Positions 51,213-59,942 are shown, counted from the stretch's first letter. The stretch is 64,000 nt of DNA from Saccharopolyspora aridisoli (GCF_004348445.1 NZ_SMKV01000007.1:1-64000), one strand, 5' to 3'. The notes: a model not told the origin generated them from the sequence alone. Numbers and translations are program-made.

Positions 51213-51518
51213 ATGCGTCTCCACGTCGCCCTCACAGCACTCCTCGCGACCGCCGTCGGTGCCGGCGTGCTGTTCTTCGTCAACAGCGCCCTGTCCCCGG
51301 TGCTGATCGGCGGTCCGGGTTCGACCTGCCCCCAGCCGGACTGCGGGTTGGGCGCGGGGCTGTGGCTCATCGCCGGGGCGGTCGCGGTGGTGCTGGTGGC
51401 GTTCGTCGCCGGATTCCTCCGGCACGTGGAGCGCCCGGTCCGACGGGGCCTGTGGATCGCCCTGTGGTGCACGGTCATCTACCTGCTGGAATCGATCGTG
51501 GTCTGGGTCCTCATCTGA
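51213..51518 (+). CDS. Small membrane protein, three segments
   Basis: A 101-residue membrane protein: segments at about 5-28 (ALLATAVGAGVLFFVNSAL), 50-70 (WLIAGAVAVVLVAFVAGFL) and 80-100 (GLWIALWCTVIYLLESIVVW). Two Cys lie in the first extracytoplasmic loop (TCPQPDCG). Function unknown. ATG 51213 follows GGGAG at an acceptable distance. Confidence 0.65.
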   Translation: MRLHVALTALLATAVGAGVLFFVNSALSPVLIGGPGSTCPQPDCGLGAGLWLIAGAVAVVLVAFVAGFLRHVERPVRRGLWIALWCTVIYLLESIVVWVLI

Positions 51519-51594
51519 GGCTCCCCTGGCAGGGCCTTCCGGCGGCGTGTGCTTGACTTTCCTCCCGCGCACGACGAGTTCGGGAGGACGGGTT

Positions 51595-52404
51595 TTGCCG
51601 GAAGGCCACACGCTGCACCGGCTCGCCGGGGTGCACCACGAGCTGTTCGCGGGCGCCGCTGTTCGGGTCAGCAGTCCGCAGGGACGTTTCGCTTCCAGCG
51701 CGTCGGTGCTGGACGGGGCCGTGTTCGAGCGGGCCGAGGCGCACGGCAAGAACCTGTTCCACTCCTACGCCGGCGACCTCGTCGTGCACGTCCACCTCGG
51801 GCTCTACGGGACGTTCACCGAGAGCGAGCTGCCGGTCGTCGAACCGCGCGGCCAGGTGCGGATGCGCATCGTCGGCCCCACGCACTTCACCGATCTGCGC
51901 GGACCCACCAAGTGCGAATTGCTCACCCCCGAGGAGGCCGCCGCTGTGCGCGACCGGCTGGGCCCGGACCCGCTGCGCACCGACGCGGAACCGGAGCGGG
52001 CGTGGGCGCGGATCTCGAAGTCGCGCACCAGCATCGCCGCCCTGCTGATGGACCAGAAGATCATCGCCGGGGTCGGCAACGTCTACCGCGCCGAAGTCCT
52101 GTTCCGGCACGGCATCCCGCCCATGACCCCCGGCCGCGACCTCGGCAAGCAGCGCTGGGACCTCATCTGGGCAGACCTGGTGGAGCTGATGGCCGCCGGT
52201 GTCGAGGTCGGCCGCATCGACACCGTCCGTCCGCAGCACCTCCCCGAAGCCATCGGCCGGGCCCCGCGCCAGGACCGACACGGCGGCGAGGTCTACGTCT
52301 ACCGCCGCGCGGGAATGCCCTGCCTGATCTGCGGCGACGAGGTCCTCACCACCGACCTCGCCGCCCGCAAGCTCTACTGGTGCCCCACCTGCCAACCCGA
52401 GTGA
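51595..52404 (+). CDS. nei2: Fpg/Nei-family DNA glycosylase (Nei2-like)
   Basis: A 269-residue base-excision repair enzyme, glycosylase plus AP lyase. After initiator removal the N-terminal PEGHTLHR supplies catalytic Pro and Glu. AHGKNLFH holds the conserved Lys; GVGNVYRAEVLFR is the helix-two-turn-helix; the zinc finger is CLICG...WCPTC near the end. The start is the TTG at 51595, with GGGAGG seven bases upstream; it must be this codon for Pro to be residue 2. As I recall the orthologue is Rv2464c, next to rpiB and Rv2466c in M. tuberculosis. Confidence 0.92.
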   Translation: MPEGHTLHRLAGVHHELFAGAAVRVSSPQGRFASSASVLDGAVFERAEAHGKNLFHSYAGDLVVHVHLGLYGTFTESELPVVEPRGQVRMRIVGPTHFTDLRGPTKCELLTPEEAAAVRDRLGPDPLRTDAEPERAWARISKSRTSIAALLMDQKIIAGVGNVYRAEVLFRHGIPPMTPGRDLGKQRWDLIWADLVELMAAGVEVGRIDTVRPQHLPEAIGRAPRQDRHGGEVYVYRRAGMPCLICGDEVLTTDLAARKLYWCPTCQPE

Positions 52405-52491
52405 CCAGCGGCTCACCGAAACGTCGGCCCCACGCGCTCATCTGGGTCACGCCCGCATCGGGCGAGTTCTCCGGCGGGAGGTGCGATCCCC

Positions 52492-52722
52492 ATGACCGAC
52501 GAGTCGTTCGGACGGATTCTGCGGCGGCACCGCGCGGCGTCGGGACTGACGCAGCGGCAACTGGCCGAGCGCGTCCACGTCGACCAGTCGGCCGTGTCCC
52601 GTCGGGAGAACGACCGCGCAGTCCCTGCTCGGAACCTGGTCGAGCGCCTGGATGAGGTGTTGGACGTCGGCGGAGATTCATTCCCGCGGAGTTTCGGTGG
52701 GCGTCCTACCTGGGCGCGGTGA
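52492..52722 (+). CDS. Small XRE-type helix-turn-helix protein
   Basis: A 76-residue protein consisting mainly of one helix-turn-helix (FGRILRRHRAASGLTQRQLA, QSAVSRRENDRAVPARN). GGGAGG lies about ten bases before ATG 52492. Most XRE proteins of this group are longer, so it might be a truncated version continued in another frame by the next ORF, whose GTG overlaps its stop (GTGA). Presumed DNA-binding. Confidence 0.65.
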   Translation: MTDESFGRILRRHRAASGLTQRQLAERVHVDQSAVSRRENDRAVPARNLVERLDEVLDVGGDSFPRSFGGRPTWAR

Positions 52723-52907
52723 GCCTGGTCTCCGCGCTGGTCGAGGTCCGCTCCTGGTCGGAAGCGGAACGTGCCGCAGAACAGGTCGCGAAGCTGGAAG
52801 TCGCCTCAGCCCGAGCGAGCATGTTGAGCGATGCCGCCACCACGGCGCGAGGGCTCCGCGCGCCCCAGAGCCTCCAAGGCATGCTCACCACGCTCGCCGC
52901 CCGCTGA
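52719..52907 (+). CDS. Small hypothetical protein after XRE gene
   Basis: A 62-residue helical frame (RSWSEAERAAEQVAKLEVAS...) starting at GTG 52719, overlapping the XRE stop by four bases. Its composition is coding-like. It could be a separate coupled partner or the frameshifted C-terminal part of the regulator. No family recognised. Confidence 0.4.
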   Translation: MSLVSALVEVRSWSEAERAAEQVAKLEVASARASMLSDAATTARGLRAPQSLQGMLTTLAAR

Positions 52908-53057
52908 ACGCCAACGCATGGCGAGGACGACGTGGTGACCCCGAACAGCGACAACCCTTCTGAGGGCTCAGCTCAACTCGGGTCGCGATTTGCTCTCGAC
53001 CTGCGTCACCTGCAACGACATCCTCGAAAGAGAAGCTGAGCCGTCATGGGTGAGGAC

Positions 53058-53798
53058 TCAGAAGCCGAAGCCGCCGAAGTCGAACCCGTCCATGCCTCCG
53101 CTGTCGGCGGCTCCGGGGTCTCCGCCGGCGCCGGCGTCACCTGCGGTTCCGTCGGCGAAACCGTCCGCGTTCGCGGCCTCGGCTGGGACGCTGGTCATGC
53201 CCACGAACATCGCGGACATCATCATGTACGAACCCGCGGTCCACATGCCCGCGGCCATCGCCGGCTTCCACCACGGGTCGCTGTACCAGCCCTGCGGGAC
53301 GGGTTTCCCGGCCACCGTGCCGCCCGGGTAGTAGTGCGGGGTGCGTTCGCTCGGTGCCGGTGAAGCCACCTGCACCTGGCCATCGACCTCGACCTCGCGG
53401 TCCTCGCTGACGCGACCCGCGTAGCGCTGACCGGACAGCGCCGGCAGCTCAGGTCCCGGATCCATGTCCATCGCCACGCGCGCGGCGCGCACGTAGTACA
53501 GCCCCTCCATCGCCGATTCCGAGGTCAGCCGGGCCTGGGTGGAGGTCGTGGTCTGGTCGAGCTGGGAGAGCGCGGCGCCGTGCCGTTCGGCCGCGTCGGC
53601 GAGGGCCTGCTTGGCGGCCTCGTTGGTGCCGATCAGGTTGAGGACCTGACCGCCCAGCCGCTCCACCCAGCGACGGGCCTCGGCCGTGTCGTCCTCCAGC
53701 TGCTTGCGCTGGCGGGTCAAGATCTTCTGCCGGGACCACCACACGGTGGCTCCCAGCACGACGAGCACGATCAGCAGGACTACGAGTGCACTGGTCAT
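53058..53798 (-). CDS. Membrane-anchored coiled-coil protein with Gly-rich tail
   Basis: A 246-residue protein with one N-terminal membrane segment (ALVVLLIVLVVLGATVWW), a cytoplasmic helical/coiled region (about 28-110), a second hydrophobic patch (MAAGMWTAGSYMMMSAMFVGM) near 180-200, and a Gly/Asp/Phe tail ending GMDGFDFGGFGF. Function unknown. GGGGAGG precedes ATG 53798. The reading frame upstream is open into the decayed acetyltransferase, because that remnant has lost its stop. Confidence 0.7.
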   Translation of the reverse strand: MTSALVVLLIVLVVLGATVWWSRQKILTRQRKQLEDDTAEARRWVERLGGQVLNLIGTNEAAKQALADAAERHGAALSQLDQTTTSTQARLTSESAMEGLYYVRAARVAMDMDPGPELPALSGQRYAGRVSEDREVEVDGQVQVASPAPSERTPHYYPGGTVAGKPVPQGWYSDPWWKPAMAAGMWTAGSYMMMSAMFVGMTSVPAEAANADGFADGTAGDAGAGGDPGAADSGGMDGFDFGGFGF

Positions 53799-53804
53799 CC
53801 CTGC

Positions 53805-54495
53805 CTCCCCGGGGGCACCGATACCTCCGACGGTACTCGCGTGAGGGGGACGCCAGAAGGCGTCCGGGCAGCTCGGAGCGTGGTCGGTCGCCAGAGCGCG
53901 CGACGCGGCGCTCAGCGCACCCGGTTCCAGCTCGCGGACCCGCCCGGCGGCGGCGAGCTGGTGCAGCGTGCTGCCGCCGAGGTACGCGGCGGCCAGGTCG
54001 GCGACGTCCAGCGCCAGCTGCGCCGGGGTCGTGGTGGACCCGCCGTCGAGCCGCCAGCGGCCGTTGTTCCACTCGCAGAACGAGTCGCTGACCTGGGCGA
54101 CGACGCCGTCTCGCGGGCGGCAGCGCGGCGGGCACGTCGCCCAGCCGCAGCCCCAGCCCGTCGACGATGCTCCGCTCGGCGGCGTGCGGATCGGCGCGGG
54201 CCGTCGAGCTGCTCGCGCATCAGCGAGGTCAGCACGCCGCGGCGGCGGTGCCCCGGCTTGACGCCCACGAGCGTGACTCCGCCGACGGCGCCGTGCGCCC
54301 GCCGGGGAGGGTGATCGCGGTGCTGTGGTGACCGGCGGCGCCGATCACCTGCGAGCCGTCGAAGGCCCCCAGCGCCGTGACGAACGGCATCGCCGGCCGC
54401 AACCGGGCCATGTCCTGTCCTCCAGGAACGCGGCCGCGAACACCGCCGCGAGCTCGTCCAGCTCCCTCGCGAAGCATGGTGCAGCGCGGACGATC
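53805..54495 (-). pseudogene. Frameshifted Eis-like GNAT acetyltransferase
   Basis: Pieces of a GNAT/Eis-type protein occur in several minus-strand frames: FARELDELAAVFAAAFLED and ARLRPAMPFVTALGAFDGSQ near 54400-54480, VTLVGVKPGHRRRGVLTSLM (acetyl-CoA site) near 54250, and SDSFCEWNNGRWRLDGGSTT, LALDVADLAAAYLGGSTLHQ and LATDHAPSCPDAFW from 54120 to 53860 (SCP2-like end). At least three indels separate them, and the last frame lacks its stop and runs into the next gene. Confidence 0.7.
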
Positions 54496-54501
54496 GCAGA
54501 G

Positions 54502-55128
54502 TCAGCCGCCGAGCGGGACCTCGGCGATCGTCTCCCACTCCGTGCTGGAGTGGTCGCGGCTCATCTTGACCAGCGACAACGCCGAGACCTTCGCGGTGGC
54601 CGACTCGACGATCGTGGCCTGCAGGGTCGCGATGGCGAAGATCGCCGGGCCGTCGGTGGTGGAGTGGGCGAGGCTCACGTGCTTGTCGATGTCCTCGGGT
54701 TCCGACGGGACCGCGTCCGCGCCCAGCACCTCGGAGGTCGCCTCGCGGACGGCTGCGCGCAGGTCGAGCACGCTGGATTGCGGCTCGGCGGGCAGCGACA
54801 GCGACTCGGGCAGCACGACCGCGTGGTGGAACGCCAGCGTCAGCGGCATGACCTCGGCCAGCTTCGGGCGGGCCGCCTCCAGCAACGGTTCGATGCGGGA
54901 GGAGTCCACCTCGTCGGTGAAGCCGATCTCCTGCACCAGGATGTGCATCCATTCCAGCGGGACCAGGTCGAAACCGGGCAGATCGCGCAGCGCGTACTGG
55001 TAGTCGTTGACCAGTTTGCGCAGGCCGGCTTGGTCGGCCAGCGGCAGCACCCAGGCGTACCCGGTGCGGCCCGCGTGCCAGTCGGTGCGCCAGCGCGTGT
55101 GATTGCGAACCTGATCGGCATGTGGCAT
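54502..55128 (-). CDS. 2'-5' RNA ligase-like (2H phosphoesterase) protein
   Basis: A 208-residue protein with the two-histidine architecture: EWMHILVQEIG near residue 60 and IDKHVSLAHSTT near 155, each on a strand, and WVLPLADQ in the first strand. 2H enzymes act on 2',3'-cyclic or 2'-5' phosphodiesters; the first motif has Leu where the strict HxT/S is usual, so activity is uncertain. ATG 55128 is preferred because GAGGGG lies eight bases upstream; GTG 55137 is the alternative. The decayed acetyltransferase follows downstream. Confidence 0.75.
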   Translation of the reverse strand: MPHADQVRNHTRWRTDWHAGRTGYAWVLPLADQAGLRKLVNDYQYALRDLPGFDLVPLEWMHILVQEIGFTDEVDSSRIEPLLEAARPKLAEVMPLTLAFHHAVVLPESLSLPAEPQSSVLDLRAAVREATSEVLGADAVPSEPEDIDKHVSLAHSTTDGPAIFAIATLQATIVESATAKVSALSLVKMSRDHSSTEWETIAEVPLGG

Positions 55129-55188
55129 GTCGGTCACCCCTCACATAGTGCCCGGACGTGTCCGGAAGTGGGGCGCGCTTGACCTATC

Positions 55189-56652
55189 TCACGGTTCCAA
55201 CGGCTCGGGTTCACCCTGCCGTGCTGCGGCTTTCGGGCGGTCGAGAGTGGCCGCGGCATCGGCGTCGCGCACCCGCAATGCCAGCACGATACCCAGCACC
55301 GCGAAGACCACCGAGACCAGGAACGCGCCGTGGAAAGCGCTCATCTGAGCGTCGACCACCATCGCAGGCACGGTGCGGTCCACAGTGGATTCGCCGTGCT
55401 GCATGAGCGCGGTGAGCACGGTCGCCACGACCGCGGTGCCCAGCGCCGTGGCGACCTGGCGGGTGACGTTGAACATCGAGCTGGCCATGCCCATCGCCGG
55501 GCCGGAGATGGCGGCGAACGTGGCCGTCTGCACCGGTGTCATGAGCAGGCCCATCGCTACGCCCTGGGTGGCCAGCATCAAGGCCAGGACCCACAGCGGG
55601 GTGCTCAGGTCCTGCAGCTGCAGCAGCCCGCCGATGAACAGCTGGACGACGAACCCGGCGATCACCAGCCGCTTCGGGCCGATGCGCCCGTAGGCCCGGC
55701 TGACCACCTGCGTCGTGGCCAGCATCGCGATGGCCTGGGGCATCAGCGTCAGCCCGGTGAACATCGGCGACACGCCGCGCAGCGTCTGCAGGTAGAGCGG
55801 GATGAGGAACAGCACGCCGAACATCGCGCCTGTCATGCACAGCAGCAGCAGGTTGCCGGTGCCGAACAGGCGGTTGGCGAGCAGCCGAAGGTCCAGCATC
55901 GGCGATCTGACGGTGAGCTCGCGCCACACGAGGCCGCCGATGAGCAGCACCGACACGACGAGGCTCAGCCACACCGCCGGCGAGCTCCAGCCGATCTGCG
56001 AACCCTGGTCCAGCCCGACGAGCAGGGTGGCCAGGCCCGCGCCGGCGAGCACGAAACCGGGCACGTCGAAGCGGCCTGGATCGCGGGTCGACTCCTCGTG
56101 GAGGAACAAGATCGTGAACAGCAGTGCGAGCGCCCCGACCGGCAGGTTGATGAAGAAGATCCACCGCCAGCTGGCGTACTCGACGAGAACGCCGCCGAGC
56201 AGCGGGCCGAGCATCGGCGCGACGGTGATCGGGATGGCCAGCACCGCTCCGGCCTTCGCGCGCTCGTGGGCCGGGAAGGCGCGGAACATCATCGCCTGCC
56301 CGACCGGGACGAGCATGCCGCCGCCGACGCCCTGGAGGATGCGGGAGCCGACCAGCATCGGCATCGAGATCGCCATCCCGCACAGCATCGAGGCGAGGGT
56401 GAAGGTGATCACCGCGGCCTGGAAGGTCTTCTTGCTGCCGAAGCGGTCGGCGATCCAGCCGGAGGAGGGGATGAAGACCGCGAGGCTGATCATGTAACCG
56501 GTCAGCACCCACTGGAGCTGGGCAGGCTCGGCCTGGAACTCACGCCCCAGCGTGGCCAGCGCCACGTTGAGGATCGTGACGTCCAGGATCTGCATGATCA
56601 GCGCCAGTACGAAGGTGGTGCCGACCAGCCACTTGTACTCCAGCCGCCGCAC
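55189..56652 (-). CDS. DHA2-family drug:H+ antiporter (EmrB/QacA type MFS)
   Basis: A 487-residue, 14-segment exporter. Signatures: LDVTILNVALATLG in segment 1, WVLTGYMISLAVFIPSSGW, ADRFGSKKTFQ loop, GSRILQGVGGGMLVPVGQA, and motif C in AIPITVAPMLGPLLGG with WRWIFFINLPVG. Likely exports hydrophobic compounds; substrate unknown. GTG 56652 has AGGGGG five bases upstream. No regulator gene is adjacent. Confidence 0.92.
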   Translation of the reverse strand: MRRLEYKWLVGTTFVLALIMQILDVTILNVALATLGREFQAEPAQLQWVLTGYMISLAVFIPSSGWIADRFGSKKTFQAAVITFTLASMLCGMAISMPMLVGSRILQGVGGGMLVPVGQAMMFRAFPAHERAKAGAVLAIPITVAPMLGPLLGGVLVEYASWRWIFFINLPVGALALLFTILFLHEESTRDPGRFDVPGFVLAGAGLATLLVGLDQGSQIGWSSPAVWLSLVVSVLLIGGLVWRELTVRSPMLDLRLLANRLFGTGNLLLLCMTGAMFGVLFLIPLYLQTLRGVSPMFTGLTLMPQAIAMLATTQVVSRAYGRIGPKRLVIAGFVVQLFIGGLLQLQDLSTPLWVLALMLATQGVAMGLLMTPVQTATFAAISGPAMGMASSMFNVTRQVATALGTAVVATVLTALMQHGESTVDRTVPAMVVDAQMSAFHGAFLVSVVFAVLGIVLALRVRDADAAATLDRPKAAARQGEPEPLEP

Positions 56653-56804
56653 GTGGCCCCCTGCTCGAATCCGGAATCGCTTCCAGCATCCCCCACCCGG
56701 CGGCCAACGCCCAAGGTGTTCTTCCTGCTGGTCACAGCGGTATCAGGGCCCACAACCGCCTCACGCGTGCGGGCCCGGACAAGACGCGGGCCCGGAAAGA
56801 CGAA

Positions 56805-56842
56805 GGGCGGAGATCCCGGTGGGCTCACCGGGGTCTCCGCCC
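56805..56842 (-). terminator. Hairpin downstream of tRNA-Gly
   Basis: Seventeen-base arms at 56805-56821 and 56826-56842 with one mismatch and a GGCT loop, eight bases after the 3' end of tRNA-Gly on the minus strand. Confidence 0.65.
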
Positions 56843-56849
56843 TGTTCGG

Positions 56850-56920
56850 AGCGGGCGACGGGAATCGAACCCGCGTAGCCAGTTTGGAAGACTGGGGCTC
56901 TACCATTGAGCTACGCCCGC
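56850..56920 (-). tRNA. tRNA-Gly (anticodon TCC)
   Basis: Minus-strand cloverleaf: acceptor GCGGGCG/CGCCCGC, D-arm AGCTCAATGGTAGAGC, anticodon stem-loop CCAGTCTTCCAAACTGG with TCC, T-arm GGGTTCGATTCCC. No encoded CCA. Confidence 0.95.
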
Positions 56921-57046
56921 GTGCCGGTTCCACCTGGTCTCGCGGGGTTGCCGCGGTCCGTTGGTGACCTTGCGTGCCCCAGCTTAACCGGTCGCGATAG
57001 GCTCTTCGCAACGCACCCGGTCGTCCCGGGTGCGTCGCACGTCGGA

Positions 57047-57120
57047 CGGGGTGTGGCGCAGGTTGGTAGCGCACTCGCTTTGGGTGCGAGGGGTCGTGGG
57101 TTCAAATCCCGCCACCCCGA
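57047..57120 (+). tRNA. tRNA-Pro (anticodon TGG)
   Basis: Cloverleaf on the plus strand: acceptor CGGGGTG/CACCCCG, D-arm GCGCAGGTTGGTAGCGC, anticodon stem CTCGC/GCGAG with loop TTTGGGT carrying TGG, T-arm GTGGGTTCAAATCCCGC. No encoded CCA. It lies divergent from tRNA-Gly. Confidence 0.95.
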
Positions 57121-57128
57121 CGTGTCGG

Positions 57129-57158
57129 CCGGCCGCTCGCAGGTTCGCGAGTGGCCGG
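57129..57158 (+). terminator. Hairpin after tRNA-Pro
   Basis: CCGGCCGCTCGC (57129-57140) pairs with GCGAGTGGCCGG (57147-57158) with one G-U pair, followed by TTTC. It sits nine bases after the tRNA. Confidence 0.65.
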
Positions 57159-57230
57159 TTTCGCTCCTCAGCAGAGCCCGCGCGGGAGTGATTCGCACCG
57201 CAACGGGTGACCGGGTCCGGTAACGACCTG

Positions 57231-57455
57231 GTGAACCGGGCCGATTTCCCCTGCGTGCGTGATGCGATTCTGGCCGGGCCCGGCGTTCAGCGGTCGGCAG
57301 CCGTGGTGTGCGCGGTGCTGTGCGCCGCCGTGGTGGCGCTGATCGCCATCTCCCTGTGGGTTCCCGGCCCGCCCTCCGCTCCCGCGTCGTCTCCGGCGGC
57401 GGGCATCGTGACGGCGTCGACACCGACGGATCTCGGTGGTCCGCCGGTTCGCTGA
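57231..57455 (+). CDS. Possible small single-span membrane protein
   Basis: A 74-residue frame with one membrane segment (SAAVVCAVLCAAVVALIAIS) and a Pro/Ser/Thr-rich tail. Neither GTG 57231 nor GTG 57207 has a convincing ribosome site, so it may not be real. The remaining 57456-57615 contain only a possible promoter for tig. Confidence 0.35.
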   Translation: MNRADFPCVRDAILAGPGVQRSAAVVCAVLCAAVVALIAISLWVPGPPSAPASSPAAGIVTASTPTDLGGPPVR

Positions 57456-57521
57456 GCGGCTCGGTGACCAAGCCCGACCCCCCTGTCGCAACCCCGGACC
57501 GTGTGCCCGGGTGGGAAGCAA

Positions 57522-57527
57522 TAGACT
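57522..57527 (+). promoter_or_regulatory. Possible -10 element for tig
   Basis: TAGACT, close to the actinobacterial -10 consensus, lies about 90 bases before the tig start. No good -35 accompanies it, so this is tentative. Confidence 0.25.
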
Positions 57528-57615
57528 CGGTGGTCAGCCCGGCATTGGACGTGGTGTTTGGCCGCGCCCTGAGACCAGCGCCGGGGAATCAAGCACGTTC
57601 GCACTAGGAGACCAC

Positions 57616-59022
57616 GTGAAGAGCACCGTCGAGCACCTGAGCCCGACGCGCGTCCGGATCAACGTCGAGGTGCCGTTCGACGAGCTCAAGCCGAACTTCG
57701 ACCGCGCGTACAAGGCACTCGCCCAGCAGGTCCGCATCCCCGGTTTCCGGCCGGGCAAGGTCCCGGCGCGGGTGCTGGAGAGCCGCATCGGTCGTGGACC
57801 CGTGCTCGACGAGGTCGTCAACGAGGCGGTTCCGGCCAAGTACCTGGAGGCCGTCAACAGCGACGAGCTGCGCACCCTCGGTCGCCCGGACATCGAGGTG
57901 ACCAAGATCGAGGACGGCGCGGAGATCGCGTTCACCGCCGAGGTCGACGTCCGCCCCGAGATCACCGTGCCCGCTTTCGGCGAGCTGTCGGTGACCGTTG
58001 ACGACGTCGAGGTCGCGGAAGAGGACGTCAACGAGCAGCTGGACTCGCTGCGCGCTCGTTTCGGCACCCTGGCCGGCGTCGAGCGCCCGGCGCAGGAGGG
58101 CGACTTCCTCAGCATCGACCTGTCGGCCACGGTCGACGGTGAAGAGGTCGAGGACGCTCAAACCTCCGGCTTGTCCTACGAGATCGGCTCGGGTCAGCTC
58201 GTCGAGGGCATCGACGACGCGGTGATCGGCGCGACCGAGGGCGAGACCAAGACCTTCACCACGAAGCTGGTGGCGGGCGAGCACGCGGGCAAGGACGCCG
58301 AGGTCTCGGTGAAGGTGAACTCCATCAAGGAGCGCCAGCTGCCGGAGGCCGACGACGAGTTCGCGCAGATGGCCAGCGAGTTCGACTCGATCGACGAGCT
58401 GATCGCCGACCTGCGCGAGCGCCTGGCCCGGGTCAAGAAGATGGAGCAGGGCATGCAGGCCCGGGACAAGGTCCTGGACGTGCTGCTGGAGACCATCGAG
58501 GTCCCGCTGCCGGAGAAGGTCGTGGAGCAGGAGGTCGAGGCGCGCCAGCACGACGCGGTGCACCCGTTCGACCACGACGAGAAGGCCTTCGAGGCTTGGC
58601 TCGAGACGCAGGACAAGAACCGCGAGCAGTTCGACACCGAGACCCGCGAAGAGGCTGAGAAGGCCGTCCGCACCCAGCTGGTGCTGGACACCATCGCCGA
58701 TGAAGAGGGCGTGTCGGTTTCCGACGAGGAGCTGACCCAGCGGATCATCTACCAGGCGCAGCGCTTCGGCATGAGCCCGGACCAGTTCGTCCAGCAGGCC
58801 CAGGAGTCCGGCCAGATCGGCGCGCTGTTCGCCGACGTCCGCCGCAGCAAGGCGCTGTTCTCGGTGGTCCGCCAGGCCACCGTGACCGACTCGGCCGGCA
58901 ACGAGATGGACATGGACGAGCTGTTCGGCCCGCAGGAGGGCGAGGAGACCCCCGAGGTCGTCGAGGGCGAGGCCACCGAGGCCGAGGCCACCGACGAGAA
59001 GGCGGAGTCCGCCAAGGAGTGA
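57616..59022 (+). CDS. tig: Trigger factor (ribosome-associated chaperone)
   Basis: A 468-residue peptidyl-prolyl isomerase and chaperone that meets nascent chains at the exit tunnel. The ribosome-binding signature is GFRPGKVPARVLESRIG near residues 45-61. The FKBP-like domain spans about 150-240 (EGDFLSIDLSATVDGEEV, GSGQLVEGIDDAVIGATEGE). The helical substrate-binding domain follows, and an acidic, Glu-rich tail ends the protein. GTG 57616 has AGGAG five bases upstream; the open frame before it is not coding. It stands immediately before clpP1P2-clpX, as in most actinobacteria. Confidence 0.97.
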   Translation: MKSTVEHLSPTRVRINVEVPFDELKPNFDRAYKALAQQVRIPGFRPGKVPARVLESRIGRGPVLDEVVNEAVPAKYLEAVNSDELRTLGRPDIEVTKIEDGAEIAFTAEVDVRPEITVPAFGELSVTVDDVEVAEEDVNEQLDSLRARFGTLAGVERPAQEGDFLSIDLSATVDGEEVEDAQTSGLSYEIGSGQLVEGIDDAVIGATEGETKTFTTKLVAGEHAGKDAEVSVKVNSIKERQLPEADDEFAQMASEFDSIDELIADLRERLARVKKMEQGMQARDKVLDVLLETIEVPLPEKVVEQEVEARQHDAVHPFDHDEKAFEAWLETQDKNREQFDTETREEAEKAVRTQLVLDTIADEEGVSVSDEELTQRIIYQAQRFGMSPDQFVQQAQESGQIGALFADVRRSKALFSVVRQATVTDSAGNEMDMDELFGPQEGEETPEVVEGEATEAEATDEKAESAKE

Positions 59023-59061
59023 CCCGGCTCTCGCCGAACAACTTGATACGCAAGCTCTAAG

Positions 59062-59103
59062 CGAACGTGGGCGGTACTGGGAAGCTGGTGCCGTCCACGT
59101 TCG
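59062..59103 (+). terminator. Two-tier hairpin between tig and clpP1
   Basis: Outer arms CGAACGTGG (59062-59070) and CCACGTTCG (59095-59103) are perfect; an inner CGGTAC/GTGCCG stem stacks inside. It follows the tig stop by 40 bases within a 251-base non-coding interval. It could terminate tig or attenuate clpP expression. Confidence 0.5.
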
Positions 59104-59273
59104 TTAGGGTCGGTTGTAGCGGATCACCCGAGTAGGGAAGCAGGACATCACCTGCGGTCACCGAGGACACCCGGTGGCTCGTCCGGTCCACTTTGGAGGA
59201 CTGCGAAGAGCTCCGGCAAGACCCGACTGACCAGGGTGGACAAGGGCCCATTGTGGGAGAAGGCAGGGGAGAC

Positions 59274-59900
59274 GTGACGCAGCACCTGACTGTTCCGGCG
59301 TCCAACGCGCAGGCGCCGTCCATGCGGACGGGCACGAACGGACTCTCGCTCAACGACTCGGTTTACGAGCGGCTGCTGCGGGAGCGGATCATCGTCCTCG
59401 GCTCCCAGGTCGAGGAGAACATCTCGAACCAGATCTGCTCGCAGCTGCTGCTGCTGGCGGCCGAGGACCCGGACCGCGACATTTCGCTGTACATCAACTC
59501 GCCGGGCGGCTCGGTCACCGCCGGCATGGCGATCTACGACACCATGGAACTGGTCAAGCCGGACGTGGCCACGGTCGCGATGGGCATGGCGGCCTCGATG
59601 GGGCAGTTCCTGCTGTCCGCGGGCGCCAAGGGCAAGCGCTTCGCGCTGCCGCACGCGCGGATCATGATGCACCAGCCTTCGGCGGGCCTCGGTGGCACCG
59701 CGGCGGACATCGCCATCCAGGCGAAGATGTTCACCAAGCACAAGGAAGAGATGGCGGCCCTGATCGCCGGGCAGACGGGCAAGTCCATCGAGACGATCAT
59801 GACCGACTTCGACCGGGACCGGTGGTTCACCGCCGACGAGGCTCGCGACTACGGGCTCGTGGACTACGTGGCGAGCGCGGCGAACCTGCCGACCAGCTGA
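59274..59900 (+). CDS. clpP1: ATP-dependent Clp protease proteolytic subunit ClpP1
   Basis: A 208-residue serine peptidase forming the ClpP1P2 tetradecamer that degrades proteins fed by ClpX or ClpC. The triad is S108 (GMAASMGQ), H133 (IMMHQPS) and D183 (FDRDRWF); [20 protein letters not shown] is the strand-helix near the active site. GTG 59274 has AGGGGA just upstream; ATG 59322 is an alternative giving a shorter propeptide. Paired with clpP2 42 bases downstream; in mycobacteria both are essential and are controlled by ClgR. Confidence 0.96.
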   Translation: MTQHLTVPASNAQAPSMRTGTNGLSLNDSVYERLLRERIIVLGSQVEENISNQICSQLLLLAAEDPDRDISLYINSPGGSVTAGMAIYDTMELVKPDVATVAMGMAASMGQFLLSAGAKGKRFALPHARIMMHQPSAGLGGTAADIAIQAKMFTKHKEEMAALIAGQTGKSIETIMTDFDRDRWFTADEARDYGLVDYVASAANLPTS

Positions 59901-59942
59901 TCACCCCCCGCACCCGGACCTAGTTACGAGGAGTCACCCGTC

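Noticed and set aside
53449-54135. Minus-strand 228-codon ORF
   Set aside because: Arg/Ala-rich out-of-frame reading of the membrane protein and the decayed acetyltransferase.
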